Below, piece after piece: positions 16,316-24,501 of a stretch of DNA of 25,430 nucleotides (the stretch's first letter is position 1; the number at the start of each line of letters is the position of its first letter). Both the position numbers and the translations under genes were made by a program. This DNA is from Planctomycetota bacterium (GTDB lineage Bacteria; Planctomycetota; PUPC01; DSUN01). The notes under the pieces are model-generated. The model worked only from the letters and a program-made list of their open reading frames with translations. It ran no database searches and was not told where the DNA came from. The stretch is from assembly GCA_016872875.1 (NCBI GenBank), contig VGYW01000077.1:1-25430 (forward strand). Reading direction: 5' to 3'.

Positions 16316-19300
16316 ATGGTGCGTGCCGTCATTGTGTTCGCCGGCTTGGCTGTCGGCTTGTCCCCTGTGGCGCTGGGCACTCAGACGGCGTTTTGGCGGC
16401 CTTACGAGGCGGATGGGGAGACGCACCTGCTGATGCGCTTCGAGCCGCCCGATCCCGCCCGCGTGGAGGGCGAGACGGGCAAGGCGGAGCTGACAGGCGA
16501 TGCGGCACCCGCGCCCGAGGGCCGCTTCGGCGGCGGGCTGAAGCTCGCGGGCAAGGGGGCCGTTAAGGTCGAAGCCAAGACCCCCTATCGCGGCGGCGCC
16601 GTGGCCATCGAAGCCTGGCTCAAGCTCGACCGCTATCCCGAGAAGGCAGCCTACATCGTCCACCGCCCAGCCGTGGCGGACCGCGATGCGCGCTACGACC
16701 CGAAGGTGGACAAGACGAAGGGCTTCGGGCTGTTCATTGACGCCCGGGGGGCGCTCCACCTCGAAACCACCAACCTCTTCTATGGCAAGCGCACCGTGAC
16801 CTCCAGCCCCGCGGGCGTCGTGCCGCTCGGCAAGTGGGTCCACGTGGCGGGCATCTCCGCGGTCTATCGGCGGCTCTACGTGGACGGCCGCGAGGTGGCC
16901 TCCGTCGCCATTCAATGGGGCGAGGGGCTGGCCGTCCACGGCGATGAGGAATCCGAGGCCGGGCCGCTCTACGTCGGCAACGACGCCTCCGGCAACGCCG
17001 GCCTCAGCGGGCTGCTCGATGAGGTGCGGGTCCATCGCAACCTCTTCCGCCTCTGGGAGCGCGAGGACACGGCCTGGGCGCGGGCCAACGACGCCCGCGA
17101 GATTCCCACCGGCCCGCCCTTCTTCGTCCCCGAGCACCCGCCCGTCCTCTATCTTCCTCTCGATGGCGACCTCAAGCCCGCCAGGTGCGAGATCGCGGGC
17201 CTCAAGCCCGAGGCGAAGAAGACCGAATTCGTCGAAGGCGTTCGGAACAAGGGCCTCCTCGGCCCGTTCGGCCTCTCTGCCCCCGGCCTCCTCGACCTCA
17301 AGCAAGGCTCCCTCGAGTTCTGGTTCCAGCCCTATGGCGTGAACAACTGGTCCGACCGCAACCGCGGCTTCGTCTCCGCCGGCGTCTTCACCCTCTACAT
17401 CTTCAACGGCGGCGACCCAGGCCGCCCCATCTCGCTCTACTACGCGAATCCCTACGGCGGGCTCGAGTTCCTGAACCACGAGGACGACTACTACGAGGGC
17501 CGCTGGCGCCACGCGGTCATCACCTGGCGCGGGCGCGAGGTGTGCCTCTACATTGACGGCCGCCTTGCCGCCCGCTCCACCGCTGCCAGCCTCGCCACGC
17601 CGGGCAACAAAGGCGTCTCCGACACCATCCACTTCGGCGAGGCGATGGTGGACAAGGTCTACGTCTACCGCCACGCCCTCCTGCCCGAGGAGGTGGCCAA
17701 CGCCTTCTGGCGCTACCGCGACCCCGCCAGGCTGACCCGCGACGTGCAGCTCGACTGCGTCGAGGTCGAGGGGATGTTCTTCCCAAGCGACCGCAAGCTG
17801 CTCTACCGCCTGATCCCGAACGTAGAGCCCGCGACGATTCGCCAGGTCGTCCTGACCCTGAAGTCGCCGACGGGCAGGCGGCTTCTCAGCAAGAAGGTGC
17901 CATTCAGCGCCGAGGCGTCCTCGCTCGAGCTGCCTCGACTCGGCGAGGGGCTTCATTCGCTTGTCGCATCAGTGGTTGACCAAGCCGGCGAGACCACCGA
18001 GGGGGGGGCATTCACCTTCGACCGTAAGGTCTTCCCGTGGGAGGGCACGGAACTGGGCATCTCCGACGAGGTGCCGCTCCCATTCACCCCGGTCTCAGTC
18101 CAAGACCGCTGGGTCTCGGTGGTCGGTCGCACCTACACTATGGGCGACGCCGGGTTGTGGGACAAGGTGGTTGCCGAGCGCAAGGACCTGCTCAATGGGC
18201 CAATGAGGCTGCGCTATTGGACGCGCGGAAACGAGGGAAAGTGGGAGAAGACGAGTGGGAGGTTCACCTCGCGGCGGCGCAGCCGAGCCGTTTTCGAGGG
18301 CAGGGCCAGCGCCCCTGCCCTCACTGTCCAGACCCGTTCCACCATCGAGGTTGACGGCTGCATGCGGGTGGAGATGACCCTCTCGCCCGGCCCGAGGCCC
18401 GAGCCAATCGAGCGCCTCTGGCTCGACATCCCGCTGCTGGCGTCCGAGGCCAGGCTGCTGCACGAGACGACCGACACGCTTCGGCAGAACTTCGCGGGCG
18501 CCGTGCCCGAGGGGCAGGGGGTGGTGTGGGACAGCCGGAAGGGCCACCGCACCAAGAGCTGGCGGAACGCCTTCACCGCCTACGTCTGGCTCGGGAACCC
18601 CAACCGCGGCCTCGCCTGCTTCGCCGAGAACGACCGCGGTTGGGTCACGCGCAAAGACCACAAGGAGCCACTTCAGGAGGTCATCCGCGAGGGCGACAGG
18701 GTGATCCTGCGGGTCCACCTCATCAATCAGCCCGTTACGATCAAGGAGCCGCGGACGCTTGTGTTCGGCCTCCAGGCCTCGCCCACGAAGCCGATGCCGG
18801 ACGGCTGGCGGGCGAGACTGCCCGACATGCCCACCGGCCTGGCCGTCGTGCCCTTCGGCGGGCTGAACTGCTCCTATCAGGGGCCATACCGCGACGACTG
18901 GGCCATTGTAGACAAGATCGCCGAGGCCCGCGCGACGGGCAAGGTGGACAGCGACTGGTTCACGGCCTACGCGAAGGAGCACACCCCGCCCCCTGCCCAC
19001 GGCACTTGGCCCTGGCTCGGCAGCGTGCTCCACTTCGCGGGGCGGGCGAAGGATGTCGGGCCGAGGCGACCGCTGACCGTCTACCACGAGGAGATGGCCG
19101 CCTGCACTGTCCGCGACGAGTGGAAGGTCTTCGCCGACGAGTGGACCGTCGAGCCCTTCGCCTTCCGCCGCGGGCCGCTCACACAGCCCGACGAAGCCAT
19201 CTTCCGCAGCGGCCGCAACACGAATCCCTCCGCAACGGTCAACTTCGGCCGCAGCTACCAGGACTTCGGCTGCTGGTTCGCCAACGAATGGCTCAAGCGC

Positions 19301-20137
19301 GGCATCAGCCTCTACTGGGACAACACCTATCCGCGTTCGAGCATGAACCCCCTCAATTCGGCGGCCTATGTGACCGAGGACGGCTCGATCCAGCCCGCCG
19401 TCATCCTGTGGAACCAGCGCGAATACCAGAAGCGCGTGTGGAACCTGCTTCAGCAATGGCGGAAGAAGCGGCCCGAGCCGCTCGAATGGGTGAACCACAT
19501 GACCAACACGCTGGTGCTGCCCATCCACACCTGGGCGACGGCCAACCTCGACCACGAGCTCGGCTCGGCCAAGCCCTTCAGCCCCGAATGGCTCCAGGCC
19601 GAGACCGTCGGCCGACAGGTCGGAACCTACCCCCTCACCCTCTACGCCGTCACGGGCAGCCAGAACGCCATGCTTCAGAAGCTCCCCCAGGAGAAGCAGT
19701 ACCGCGCCGAGTGGGGCATGCGAATGGCCCACGAAATCCAGTCCAACGGCGGCAAGCTCTTCGAGCTGGTCCGCCAGTTCGGCTACGCCACGGATGCGGT
19801 GAGGGTGGCTAACTACTGGGCGGATGAGCCGGTCCTGAGCATCGAGCCGCCGCAGGTCAAGTGGCTTGCAATGCTGAAGACGCAGCGCCTGCCGAAGTCG
19901 TCTGAGGCGATACCTGTCTTGTCCGACGCGCTCATCGTCCTGGCCAGTTGGGCGGAGGAGGACGTGAAGGCCTCGGTCCGCCTGGTTGCCCACCGAATCG
20001 GCCGGGTGCCCGACAAGCTGGCGTTCACCGACGCCGAGGACGGCTCGGCGGTTGACCCCGCGGCTGTGGCGCTGCCCGGCCCCTATGGGGCGCGCATCCT
20101 GCGGGTGCGGGCGGATAAGTCGAGCCAATCGAATTAA
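16316..20137 (+). CDS. Large secreted LamG / glycoside-hydrolase-like protein
   Basis: A 1273-residue protein with a signal peptide (residues 1-21, ending VALG). Two concanavalin-like LamG domains occupy about 30-245 and 290-475. The first has GLKLAGKGAVKVE, AVAIEAWLKLD and LSGLLDEVRVHRN; the second has GSLEFWFQPYG, WRHAVITWRGREVCLYIDG and VDKVYVYRHALLPEEV. A beta-sandwich region follows, then about 600 residues resembling the uncharacterised glycoside-hydrolase domain DUF6067 / GH123-like (LLHETTDTLRQNF, VWLGNPNRGLACFAENDRGW, then the barrel-like SLYWDNTYP near residue 1000 and HMTNTLVLPIHTW). The family call rests on pattern memory and is less sure than LamG. It probably binds and cleaves a polysaccharide or amino-sugar glycan outside the cell. 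The stop codon lies inside a 9-bp repeat. Confidence 0.85.
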   Translation: MVRAVIVFAGLAVGLSPVALGTQTAFWRPYEADGETHLLMRFEPPDPARVEGETGKAELTGDAAPAPEGRFGGGLKLAGKGAVKVEAKTPYRGGAVAIEAWLKLDRYPEKAAYIVHRPAVADRDARYDPKVDKTKGFGLFIDARGALHLETTNLFYGKRTVTSSPAGVVPLGKWVHVAGISAVYRRLYVDGREVASVAIQWGEGLAVHGDEESEAGPLYVGNDASGNAGLSGLLDEVRVHRNLFRLWEREDTAWARANDAREIPTGPPFFVPEHPPVLYLPLDGDLKPARCEIAGLKPEAKKTEFVEGVRNKGLLGPFGLSAPGLLDLKQGSLEFWFQPYGVNNWSDRNRGFVSAGVFTLYIFNGGDPGRPISLYYANPYGGLEFLNHEDDYYEGRWRHAVITWRGREVCLYIDGRLAARSTAASLATPGNKGVSDTIHFGEAMVDKVYVYRHALLPEEVANAFWRYRDPARLTRDVQLDCVEVEGMFFPSDRKLLYRLIPNVEPATIRQVVLTLKSPTGRRLLSKKVPFSAEASSLELPRLGEGLHSLVASVVDQAGETTEGGAFTFDRKVFPWEGTELGISDEVPLPFTPVSVQDRWVSVVGRTYTMGDAGLWDKVVAERKDLLNGPMRLRYWTRGNEGKWEKTSGRFTSRRRSRAVFEGRASAPALTVQTRSTIEVDGCMRVEMTLSPGPRPEPIERLWLDIPLLASEARLLHETTDTLRQNFAGAVPEGQGVVWDSRKGHRTKSWRNAFTAYVWLGNPNRGLACFAENDRGWVTRKDHKEPLQEVIREGDRVILRVHLINQPVTIKEPRTLVFGLQASPTKPMPDGWRARLPDMPTGLAVVPFGGLNCSYQGPYRDDWAIVDKIAEARATGKVDSDWFTAYAKEHTPPPAHGTWPWLGSVLHFAGRAKDVGPRRPLTVYHEEMAACTVRDEWKVFADEWTVEPFAFRRGPLTQPDEAIFRSGRNTNPSATVNFGRSYQDFGCWFANEWLKRGISLYWDNTYPRSSMNPLNSAAYVTEDGSIQPAVILWNQREYQKRVWNLLQQWRKKRPEPLEWVNHMTNTLVLPIHTWATANLDHELGSAKPFSPEWLQAETVGRQVGTYPLTLYAVTGSQNAMLQKLPQEKQYRAEWGMRMAHEIQSNGGKLFELVRQFGYATDAVRVANYWADEPVLSIEPPQVKWLAMLKTQRLPKSSEAIPVLSDALIVLASWAEEDVKASVRLVAHRIGRVPDKLAFTDAEDGSAVDPAAVALPGPYGARILRVRADKSSQSN

Positions 20138-20170
20138 TCGATTCAATCGATTCAATCGATTCAATCGAAT
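20129..20170 (+). repeat. 9-bp tandem repeat TCGATTCAA
   Basis: Three exact TCGATTCAA units at 20138-20164 are flanked by variant copies TCGAATTAA (20129-20137) and TCGAAT. The first variant supplies the TAA stop of the LamG gene. It is AT-rich amid GC-rich DNA and each unit contains the palindrome ATCGAT. It sits in the 93-base gap before the carbon-nitrogen hydrolase. Confidence 0.85.
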
Positions 20171-20230
20171 CTGCCCCACCTTCCCGCGCAGCGCTTGCAG
20201 CCGCCCCAGCTTCGTGGCATGGTATGGCCC

Positions 20231-21055
20231 ATGCGATTCACCATCGCCCTCGTGCAATTCGGGTTCGAGGCCCAGGCCCCCGCGGCGAACCTTGCAAAGG
20301 CCGAGCGCTTCGCCGCCCAGGCAACTGCCGCGGGCGCGCAGCTCGTGGTCTTTCCCGAGTACTTCCTCACCGGGCCAATGAGCGACCGCAAGGACCTGGC
20401 CGATGGGGAGGGGCGCTATCGCGCGGCCTTTCAGGCGATGGCGCGGCGGCACGGGGTTGACCTCGTGCCGGGGTCGTTCGCCGAAGTGGAAGGCGGCCGC
20501 TTCTTCAACACCACCTACTATGTCGCCTCAAGCGGCGAGGTGTTGGCCCGCTACCGCAAGGTGAACCTCTGGATCGGCGAGAAGCCGTGGGTCACGCCAG
20601 GCGACGGCGCCGCCGTGTGCGACACCCGCTTCGGGCGGGTGGGGCTGGCCATCTGCTGGGACCTGGCGTTCTCGGAGCTTTTCCGCGACATGCTCCGCCA
20701 GGGGGCGGAGGTCGTGGTCTGCCCGAGCTGCTGGTGCTTCGAGGACGCCGGGCCGGGCCAACTGCACAACCCGCGGGCCGAAGAGCTCTTCGTGGACTCG
20801 CTCTGCGTCGCCAGGGCGTTCGAAAACGAGATGGCGGTCGCCTTCTGCAACGTGGCGGGGGCATTCGGCAAGCCGAGCGGGCCGCACCACTCGATGGGGC
20901 ACACCCAGGTCGCCCTGCCCTTCAAGGGCGCCATCGCCCTCCTCGGCCACAGCGACGAGGCGATGCTGCTCGCCGAGATTGACACCGCCATTCTGGCTGA
21001 GGCCGAGGCGGCCTACGAGATTCGCAAGGACCTGGCCACGTCCAGGAGAGGATGA
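20231..21055 (+). CDS. Carbon-nitrogen hydrolase (nitrilase superfamily)
   Basis: A 274-residue cytosolic hydrolase of C-N bonds in amides, nitriles or N-carbamoyl compounds. The Glu-Lys-Cys triad is complete: Glu43 in VFPEYFLTG, Lys110 in YRKVNLW and Cys142 in GLAICWDLAF. Family length and fold are normal (ANLAKAERFAAQA, GRVGLAICWDL, ARAFENEMAVAFCN). The start MRFTIALVQF at 20231 fits the family's first strand; no clear ribosome-binding site is present, and an ATG at 20219 is possible. The last codons AGG AGA GGA TGA run into the GGATGAATGG repeat, so the repeat supplies the stop. The substrate is unknown. Its position before an aminotransferase suggests work on a nitrogen-containing metabolite (inference). 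Confidence 0.93.
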   Translation: MRFTIALVQFGFEAQAPAANLAKAERFAAQATAAGAQLVVFPEYFLTGPMSDRKDLADGEGRYRAAFQAMARRHGVDLVPGSFAEVEGGRFFNTTYYVASSGEVLARYRKVNLWIGEKPWVTPGDGAAVCDTRFGRVGLAICWDLAFSELFRDMLRQGAEVVVCPSCWCFEDAGPGQLHNPRAEELFVDSLCVARAFENEMAVAFCNVAGAFGKPSGPHHSMGHTQVALPFKGAIALLGHSDEAMLLAEIDTAILAEAEAAYEIRKDLATSRRG

Positions 21056-21122
21056 ATGGATGGGTGGATGAATGGATGATTGCCTGACACCCATCCACCC
21101 ATCCAATCATCCATTCATCCCC
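21050..21122 (+). repeat. GGATGAATGG element, copy 2 (before aminotransferase)
   Basis: A 73-bp hairpin-forming element, GGATGAATGGATGGGTGG on the left and CCATCCAATCATCCATTC on the right, around a TGCCTGACACCC centre. It matches the reverse complement of 2280-2353 with few differences. Its fourth to sixth bases are the TGA stop of the upstream hydrolase. It ends about 25 bases before the GTG start of the next gene. Confidence 0.85.
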
Positions 21123-21147
21123 TGATACGAGGAAGGGAGACGCACCG

Positions 21148-22431
21148 GTGAACGCCAAGGAACTCTACGACCGCTACCTCATCACCAGCATGGTCGCCGG
21201 CTTCGAGCCGGTGGTTGTGGAGCGGGCCTCGGGCTGCACCCTCATTGCAGGCGATGGCCGCGAGTATCTGGATTGCTTCAGCGGCATCGCCACGGTGAAC
21301 GCCGGGCACGGGCACCCGCGCGTCCTCGCCGCCGCGCGGGAGCAGATGGAGAAGCTCGTCCACTGCGGAACCTACGTCTACTACAACCCCCGCGCCGCCG
21401 AGCTCGCGCGGCGGCTCGCCGAGGTCACGCCCGACAGCCTTCAGAAGTCCTTCTTCGCCAACAGCGGCGCCGAGGCCATCGAGGGCGCCGTCCGCCTCGC
21501 CAAGCAGTTCACCAGGCGCCGCGAGCTCGTGTGCCTCACCCTCAGCTTCCACGGCCGCACCGCGGGCACCCTCTCGATCACTGGCAACCGCGGGCGCAAG
21601 AAGGGCTTCGGGCCGTACCTCTCGGGCGTGGCCTTCGCCCCCGCGCCCTACTGCTACCGCTGCCCGCTCAAGCTCAGCTACCCGGCCTGCGGCGTGGCCT
21701 GCGCCGACTTCGTTGACCACGTGCTCCGCTACCAGACGGCGGGCGACGTGGCGGCCTTCATCGCCGAGCCGGTCCTCGGCGAGGGCGGCATCATCGTCCC
21801 GCCACCCGAATACTTCCAGCGGGCCGTTGACATCATCCGCAAGGACGGCGCGCTCTTCATCGCCGACGAGGTCCAGAGCGGATTCGGGCGGACGGGTCGC
21901 CTCTTCGCCATCGAGCACTACGGCGTCGAGCCAGACATCCTGTGCATGGCCAAGGGCATCGCCGACGGCTGGCCGCTGGGCGCCTTCATCGCCCGGCCCG
22001 AGGTCGCCGACGCCTTCACCCCCGGCGACCACCTCTCCACCTTTGGCGGCAACCCCGTCTGCTGCGCCGCCGCCATCGCCAACATCGCCGTCCTACAGGA
22101 GGAGCAGCTTTCAGCGCGGGCCGCCGAGCGCGGCGAGCAGCTTCTCGCCCGCTTGAGGGCACTCAAGGCAGCCCATCCCCTGATCGGCGACGTGCGCGGC
22201 AAGGGCCTGATGGTTGGCGTCGAACTCGTCCGCGACGCCGCGAGGACCCCCGCCGACGCGGAGGCCAAGGCCGTTCGCGCCGCCTGCCGCGAGGCAGGCG
22301 TCCTCCTCGGCCTCGGCGGCGTCCTCTCGAACGTCATCCGCTTCCAGCCCCCGCTAGTCGTCTCCCCCGAGCAGATTGACCGCGCGGCCGGCGTGTTCGC
22401 CGATGCACTCAAGGTCACCGCGGAGGCATGA
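21148..22431 (+). CDS. Class III PLP-dependent aminotransferase
   Basis: A 427-residue fold-type I enzyme that moves an amino group between a substrate (often an omega-amine or ornithine-like compound) and a keto acid. Visible are SGAEA at 106-110, SFHGRTAGTLSITG, the cofactor Asp240 in DEVQSGFGRTG, and the Schiff-base Lys269 in MAKGIADGWPLGAF. A cysteine-rich insert (YCYRCPLKLSYPACGVACADF, shortened here to its Cys169, Cys172, Cys181 and Cys185) is shared with a subset of broad-substrate aminotransferases and racemases and might bind metal. The GTG start at 21148 follows a GGGAG site by about eight bases. The stop is one base before the next start region, so it is translationally coupled to the Tat-exported oxidoreductase. 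The substrate is not predictable. Confidence 0.93.
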   Translation: MNAKELYDRYLITSMVAGFEPVVVERASGCTLIAGDGREYLDCFSGIATVNAGHGHPRVLAAAREQMEKLVHCGTYVYYNPRAAELARRLAEVTPDSLQKSFFANSGAEAIEGAVRLAKQFTRRRELVCLTLSFHGRTAGTLSITGNRGRKKGFGPYLSGVAFAPAPYCYRCPLKLSYPACGVACADFVDHVLRYQTAGDVAAFIAEPVLGEGGIIVPPPEYFQRAVDIIRKDGALFIADEVQSGFGRTGRLFAIEHYGVEPDILCMAKGIADGWPLGAFIARPEVADAFTPGDHLSTFGGNPVCCAAAIANIAVLQEEQLSARAAERGEQLLARLRALKAAHPLIGDVRGKGLMVGVELVRDAARTPADAEAKAVRAACREAGVLLGLGGVLSNVIRFQPPLVVSPEQIDRAAGVFADALKVTAEA

Positions 22432-22432
22432 G

Positions 22433-23728
22433 ATGAACAGCGTCCGGACGCGGCGTGGCTTCCTCAAGCTCATGTCGGCTGCGGCGCCCTGCGTCGTGGG
22501 CGCGGCGGCCATTGGCAGAGATGGGGCGAGCGCGGCTAACGACCGCATTGCGATGGGTTGCATCGGGATTGGCGGGCGGGGCAGGGCCAATCTCGAAGCC
22601 TTCGTCGCATCATCCGATTCACAGGCCATCGCGGTCTGTGATGTGGATGCCGGCCATCGCGCTCAGGCCAGGCGGATGGTGGACGACTACTACGCCGCCC
22701 ACCGCGGCAAGGCCGAGTACCGCGGCTGCGCCGAGCACGCCGACTTCCGCGAGGTCATCGCCCGCCCCGACGTTGACGCCCTGATGACCGCCGCGCCCGA
22801 CCACTGGCACGCCGCGATGTCCATCATGGCCGCAAGGGCGGGCAAGGACGTCTATTGCGAGAAGCCCATCTCCGTCTGCGTCGCGGAAGGTCGGGCGGTG
22901 GCCGACGAGTTTCGCCGACTTGGCCGCACCTACCAGAGCGGCACCCAACGGCGCAGCGTCGGCCACTTTCGCTTCTCGTGCGAAGCCGTCCGCAACGGCC
23001 GCCTCGGCACGCTCAAACGCATCATCGAGTACCTCGGAGCCGGGCCGACCTGCGGCCCCGAGCCGCCGCAGCCGGTCCCCAAGGGCTTCGACTACGACCT
23101 CTGGCTCGGCCCCGCACCCTGGGCCTACTACACGCCCAAGCGCTGCCACGGCAGCTTCCGCTGGCTCCTCGACTACTCGGGCGGCAAGATCACCGACCAG
23201 GGCGCACACTTCATTGACATCGCCCAGTGGGCCAACGACGCCGAGGCCGCCGGCCCCCTCCTCTACGAGGGCACAGGCACCTTCCCCCGCGACGGACTGT
23301 GGGACACGCCAGTCACCTACAACGTCGTCGCCACCTACGCCAACGGCGTGAAGCTGGAGATCATCCACCCCCTGATTGACAACGACTGGGCGGTGCGCTT
23401 CGAGGGCACGGACGGCTGGCTCCTCGTCACCCGCAACAAGCTCTTCGCCTCGCGCCCATCGCTCCTCGAGCCGTTGCGCGCGAGCGAGACCCCCCTGCCC
23501 CGGAGCGACAACCACTACCAGAACTTCCTCGACGCCGTCCGCACCCGCCGCCAGCCCATCGCCCCGCCCGAGGTCGCCCACCGCTCCACCACCGTCTGCC
23601 ACCTCGCCGTCCTCTGCCTCCGCCTCGGCCGCCCCCTCCGGTGGGATTCCGCCAAAGAGCAGGTGATCGGCGACGCCGACGCCAACCGCCTCCTCCGCCG
23701 CCCCATGCGTGAGCCGTGGACCCTGTAG
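22433..23728 (+). CDS. Tat-exported Gfo/Idh/MocA oxidoreductase
   Basis: A 431-residue protein. The ATG at 22433 has GGAGG six bases before it and starts one base after the aminotransferase stop. The N-terminal RRGFLK at residues 7-12 plus a hydrophobic, Ala-rich core is a twin-arginine signal, so the protein is folded with its cofactor and then exported or membrane-anchored. The Rossmann fold follows (GCIGIGGRGRAN near 42-53), with EKP at 143-145 and TDQGAHFID at 254-262, where His259 is the conserved catalytic-type histidine. Such secreted family members are abundant in Planctomycetota, and the GH109 glycosidases share this build; nothing here decides between dehydrogenase and glycosidase. 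Residues 179-257 are duplicated almost exactly at the end of the window. Confidence 0.93.
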   Translation: MNSVRTRRGFLKLMSAAAPCVVGAAAIGRDGASAANDRIAMGCIGIGGRGRANLEAFVASSDSQAIAVCDVDAGHRAQARRMVDDYYAAHRGKAEYRGCAEHADFREVIARPDVDALMTAAPDHWHAAMSIMAARAGKDVYCEKPISVCVAEGRAVADEFRRLGRTYQSGTQRRSVGHFRFSCEAVRNGRLGTLKRIIEYLGAGPTCGPEPPQPVPKGFDYDLWLGPAPWAYYTPKRCHGSFRWLLDYSGGKITDQGAHFIDIAQWANDAEAAGPLLYEGTGTFPRDGLWDTPVTYNVVATYANGVKLEIIHPLIDNDWAVRFEGTDGWLLVTRNKLFASRPSLLEPLRASETPLPRSDNHYQNFLDAVRTRRQPIAPPEVAHRSTTVCHLAVLCLRLGRPLRWDSAKEQVIGDADANRLLRRPMREPWTL

Positions 23729-23744
23729 CGCCAGCCTCTGCGCG

Positions 23745-24003
23745 CCATACTGGGTCAACTGCGCCACGCAGGTGTTTGACCCACTATGGGCGCTTTGGCG
23801 ATCCGGGGGCATCCGGAGAGGTCCCGCCATACTGTATCACCTGCGCGACACAGGTGTTTGACCCACTATGGACGTTTTGGCGATCCGGACGCATCCCTGG
23901 CCGTTTTTCCCATACTATATCACCCGCGCGCGGTCGTTTGACCCACTATGGGCGTTTTGGCGATTCGGACGGCTCCGGGGCCTTCCCGCCATTCTTGCTC
24001 AGC
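23745..24003 (+). repeat. Hairpin array B (three units)
   Basis: The second copy of the array seen after the VIT/VWA gene. TTGACCCACTATGG units begin at 23776, 23858 and 23938 (spacing again 82 and 80). The opening hairpin pairs CCATACTGGGTCAA (23745-23758) with TTGACCCACTATGG, with an inner CTGCG-CCAC-GCAG stem. Interiors match array A unit by unit: unit 2 carries the CGTTTTTCCCATACT stretch and unit 3 ends CCGCCATTCT in both. It begins 17 bases after the Tat oxidoreductase stop. Confidence 0.85.
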
Positions 24004-24056
24004 CTCCCCGCCGCCGCACCGTGATCCGGTCTCCCCAGTGTCAGACAAGAACCTGG

Positions 24057-24161
24057 CAGGGGAATGGGGGCAAGGGGATAGCAGAAAGAGAGACAACGAG
24101 CCATCGGCCAGCCCTCTGCCCGCTCCGCTCTTCTCTTCATTCCCCTGCCCCCATTCCCCTG
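24057..24161. repeat. GGGGAATGGGGG inverted repeat
   Basis: The left arm CAGGGGAATGGGGGCAAG (24057-24074) is complementary, with a one-base shift, to CATTCCCCTGCCCCCATT (24138-24155) and its continuation to 24161. The loop is about 60 bases and contains a short GA-rich tract. No gene is seen in the 773-base gap 23729-24501; it is filled by array B, this element, a lone array unit and the direct repeats before the toxin-antitoxin operon. Confidence 0.6.
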
Positions 24162-24182
24162 CCCCTCCTCTCTCCTCGACAG

Positions 24183-24224
24183 TTGATCCGGTATGGGCGC
24201 TTTGGCGATCCGGACGCATCCCCG
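24183..24224 (+). repeat. Lone degenerate copy of the hairpin-array unit
   Basis: TTGATCCGGTATGG is followed by the full GCGCTTTGGCGATCCGGACGCATCC linker of the arrays. It lacks the paired CCATACTG arm that would close the next hairpin. Confidence 0.65.
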
Positions 24225-24345
24225 GTGGGGCGGATGCCCTTGACTCAGCGGCTGCACTTCGTAGAATGGCTCCTGAGCCGCCACCGCCGCTTGGCGGACC
24301 CCGCTCGCGAACAAGGCGCGAGGGGGAGCACTGGGTAACTTAAGG

Positions 24346-24386
24346 ATTGGAGACGTGACACCCGAACCACGTGACACCCGAACCAC
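24346..24386 (+). repeat. Upstream direct repeat of the toxin-antitoxin cassette
   Basis: The 22 bases at 24346-24367 (beginning ATTGGAGACG and ending ACCCGAAC) recur exactly at 25167-25188. A shorter tandem copy GTGACACCCGAACCAC follows directly at 24371-24386. Confidence 0.85.
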
Positions 24387-24443
24387 ACAGCTAGTTGGCT
24401 GAGACGCCCGATCGCGTCGGGGTGAAGCCCTCAGTCACCGTCC

Positions 24444-24472
24444 TTGATCCGCGGGCAGGGATCGTGTAGACT
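24444..24472 (+). promoter_or_regulatory. Promoter of the toxin-antitoxin operon
   Basis: TTGATC (24444-24449), 17 bases and TAGACT (24467-24472) lie 29 bases before the antitoxin ATG. Two palindromes lie just upstream: GACGC-CCGATC-GCGTC (24403-24418) and GGTGA...TCACC (24421-24439). They could be operators for autoregulation, but toxin-antitoxin operators usually overlap the promoter itself. Confidence 0.5.
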
Positions 24473-24501
24473 CCAAACGGGATGAGAGAAAGGGGGATAC
24501 G

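Noticed and set aside
18095..20452. 785-codon open frame on the minus strand opposite the LamG gene
   Set aside because: GC-rich codon use of the plus-strand gene leaves the antisense frame open. The translation is Gly/Ala/Val/Leu/Arg-rich without domains, while the plus strand has clear LamG motifs.
23716..24024. Small plus-strand open frame through array B with repeated LTHYGRFGD-like peptide
   Set aside because: The periodic peptide is a by-product of the repeated DNA unit; unit spacing of 82 and 80 breaks the frame, and there is no ribosome-binding site.
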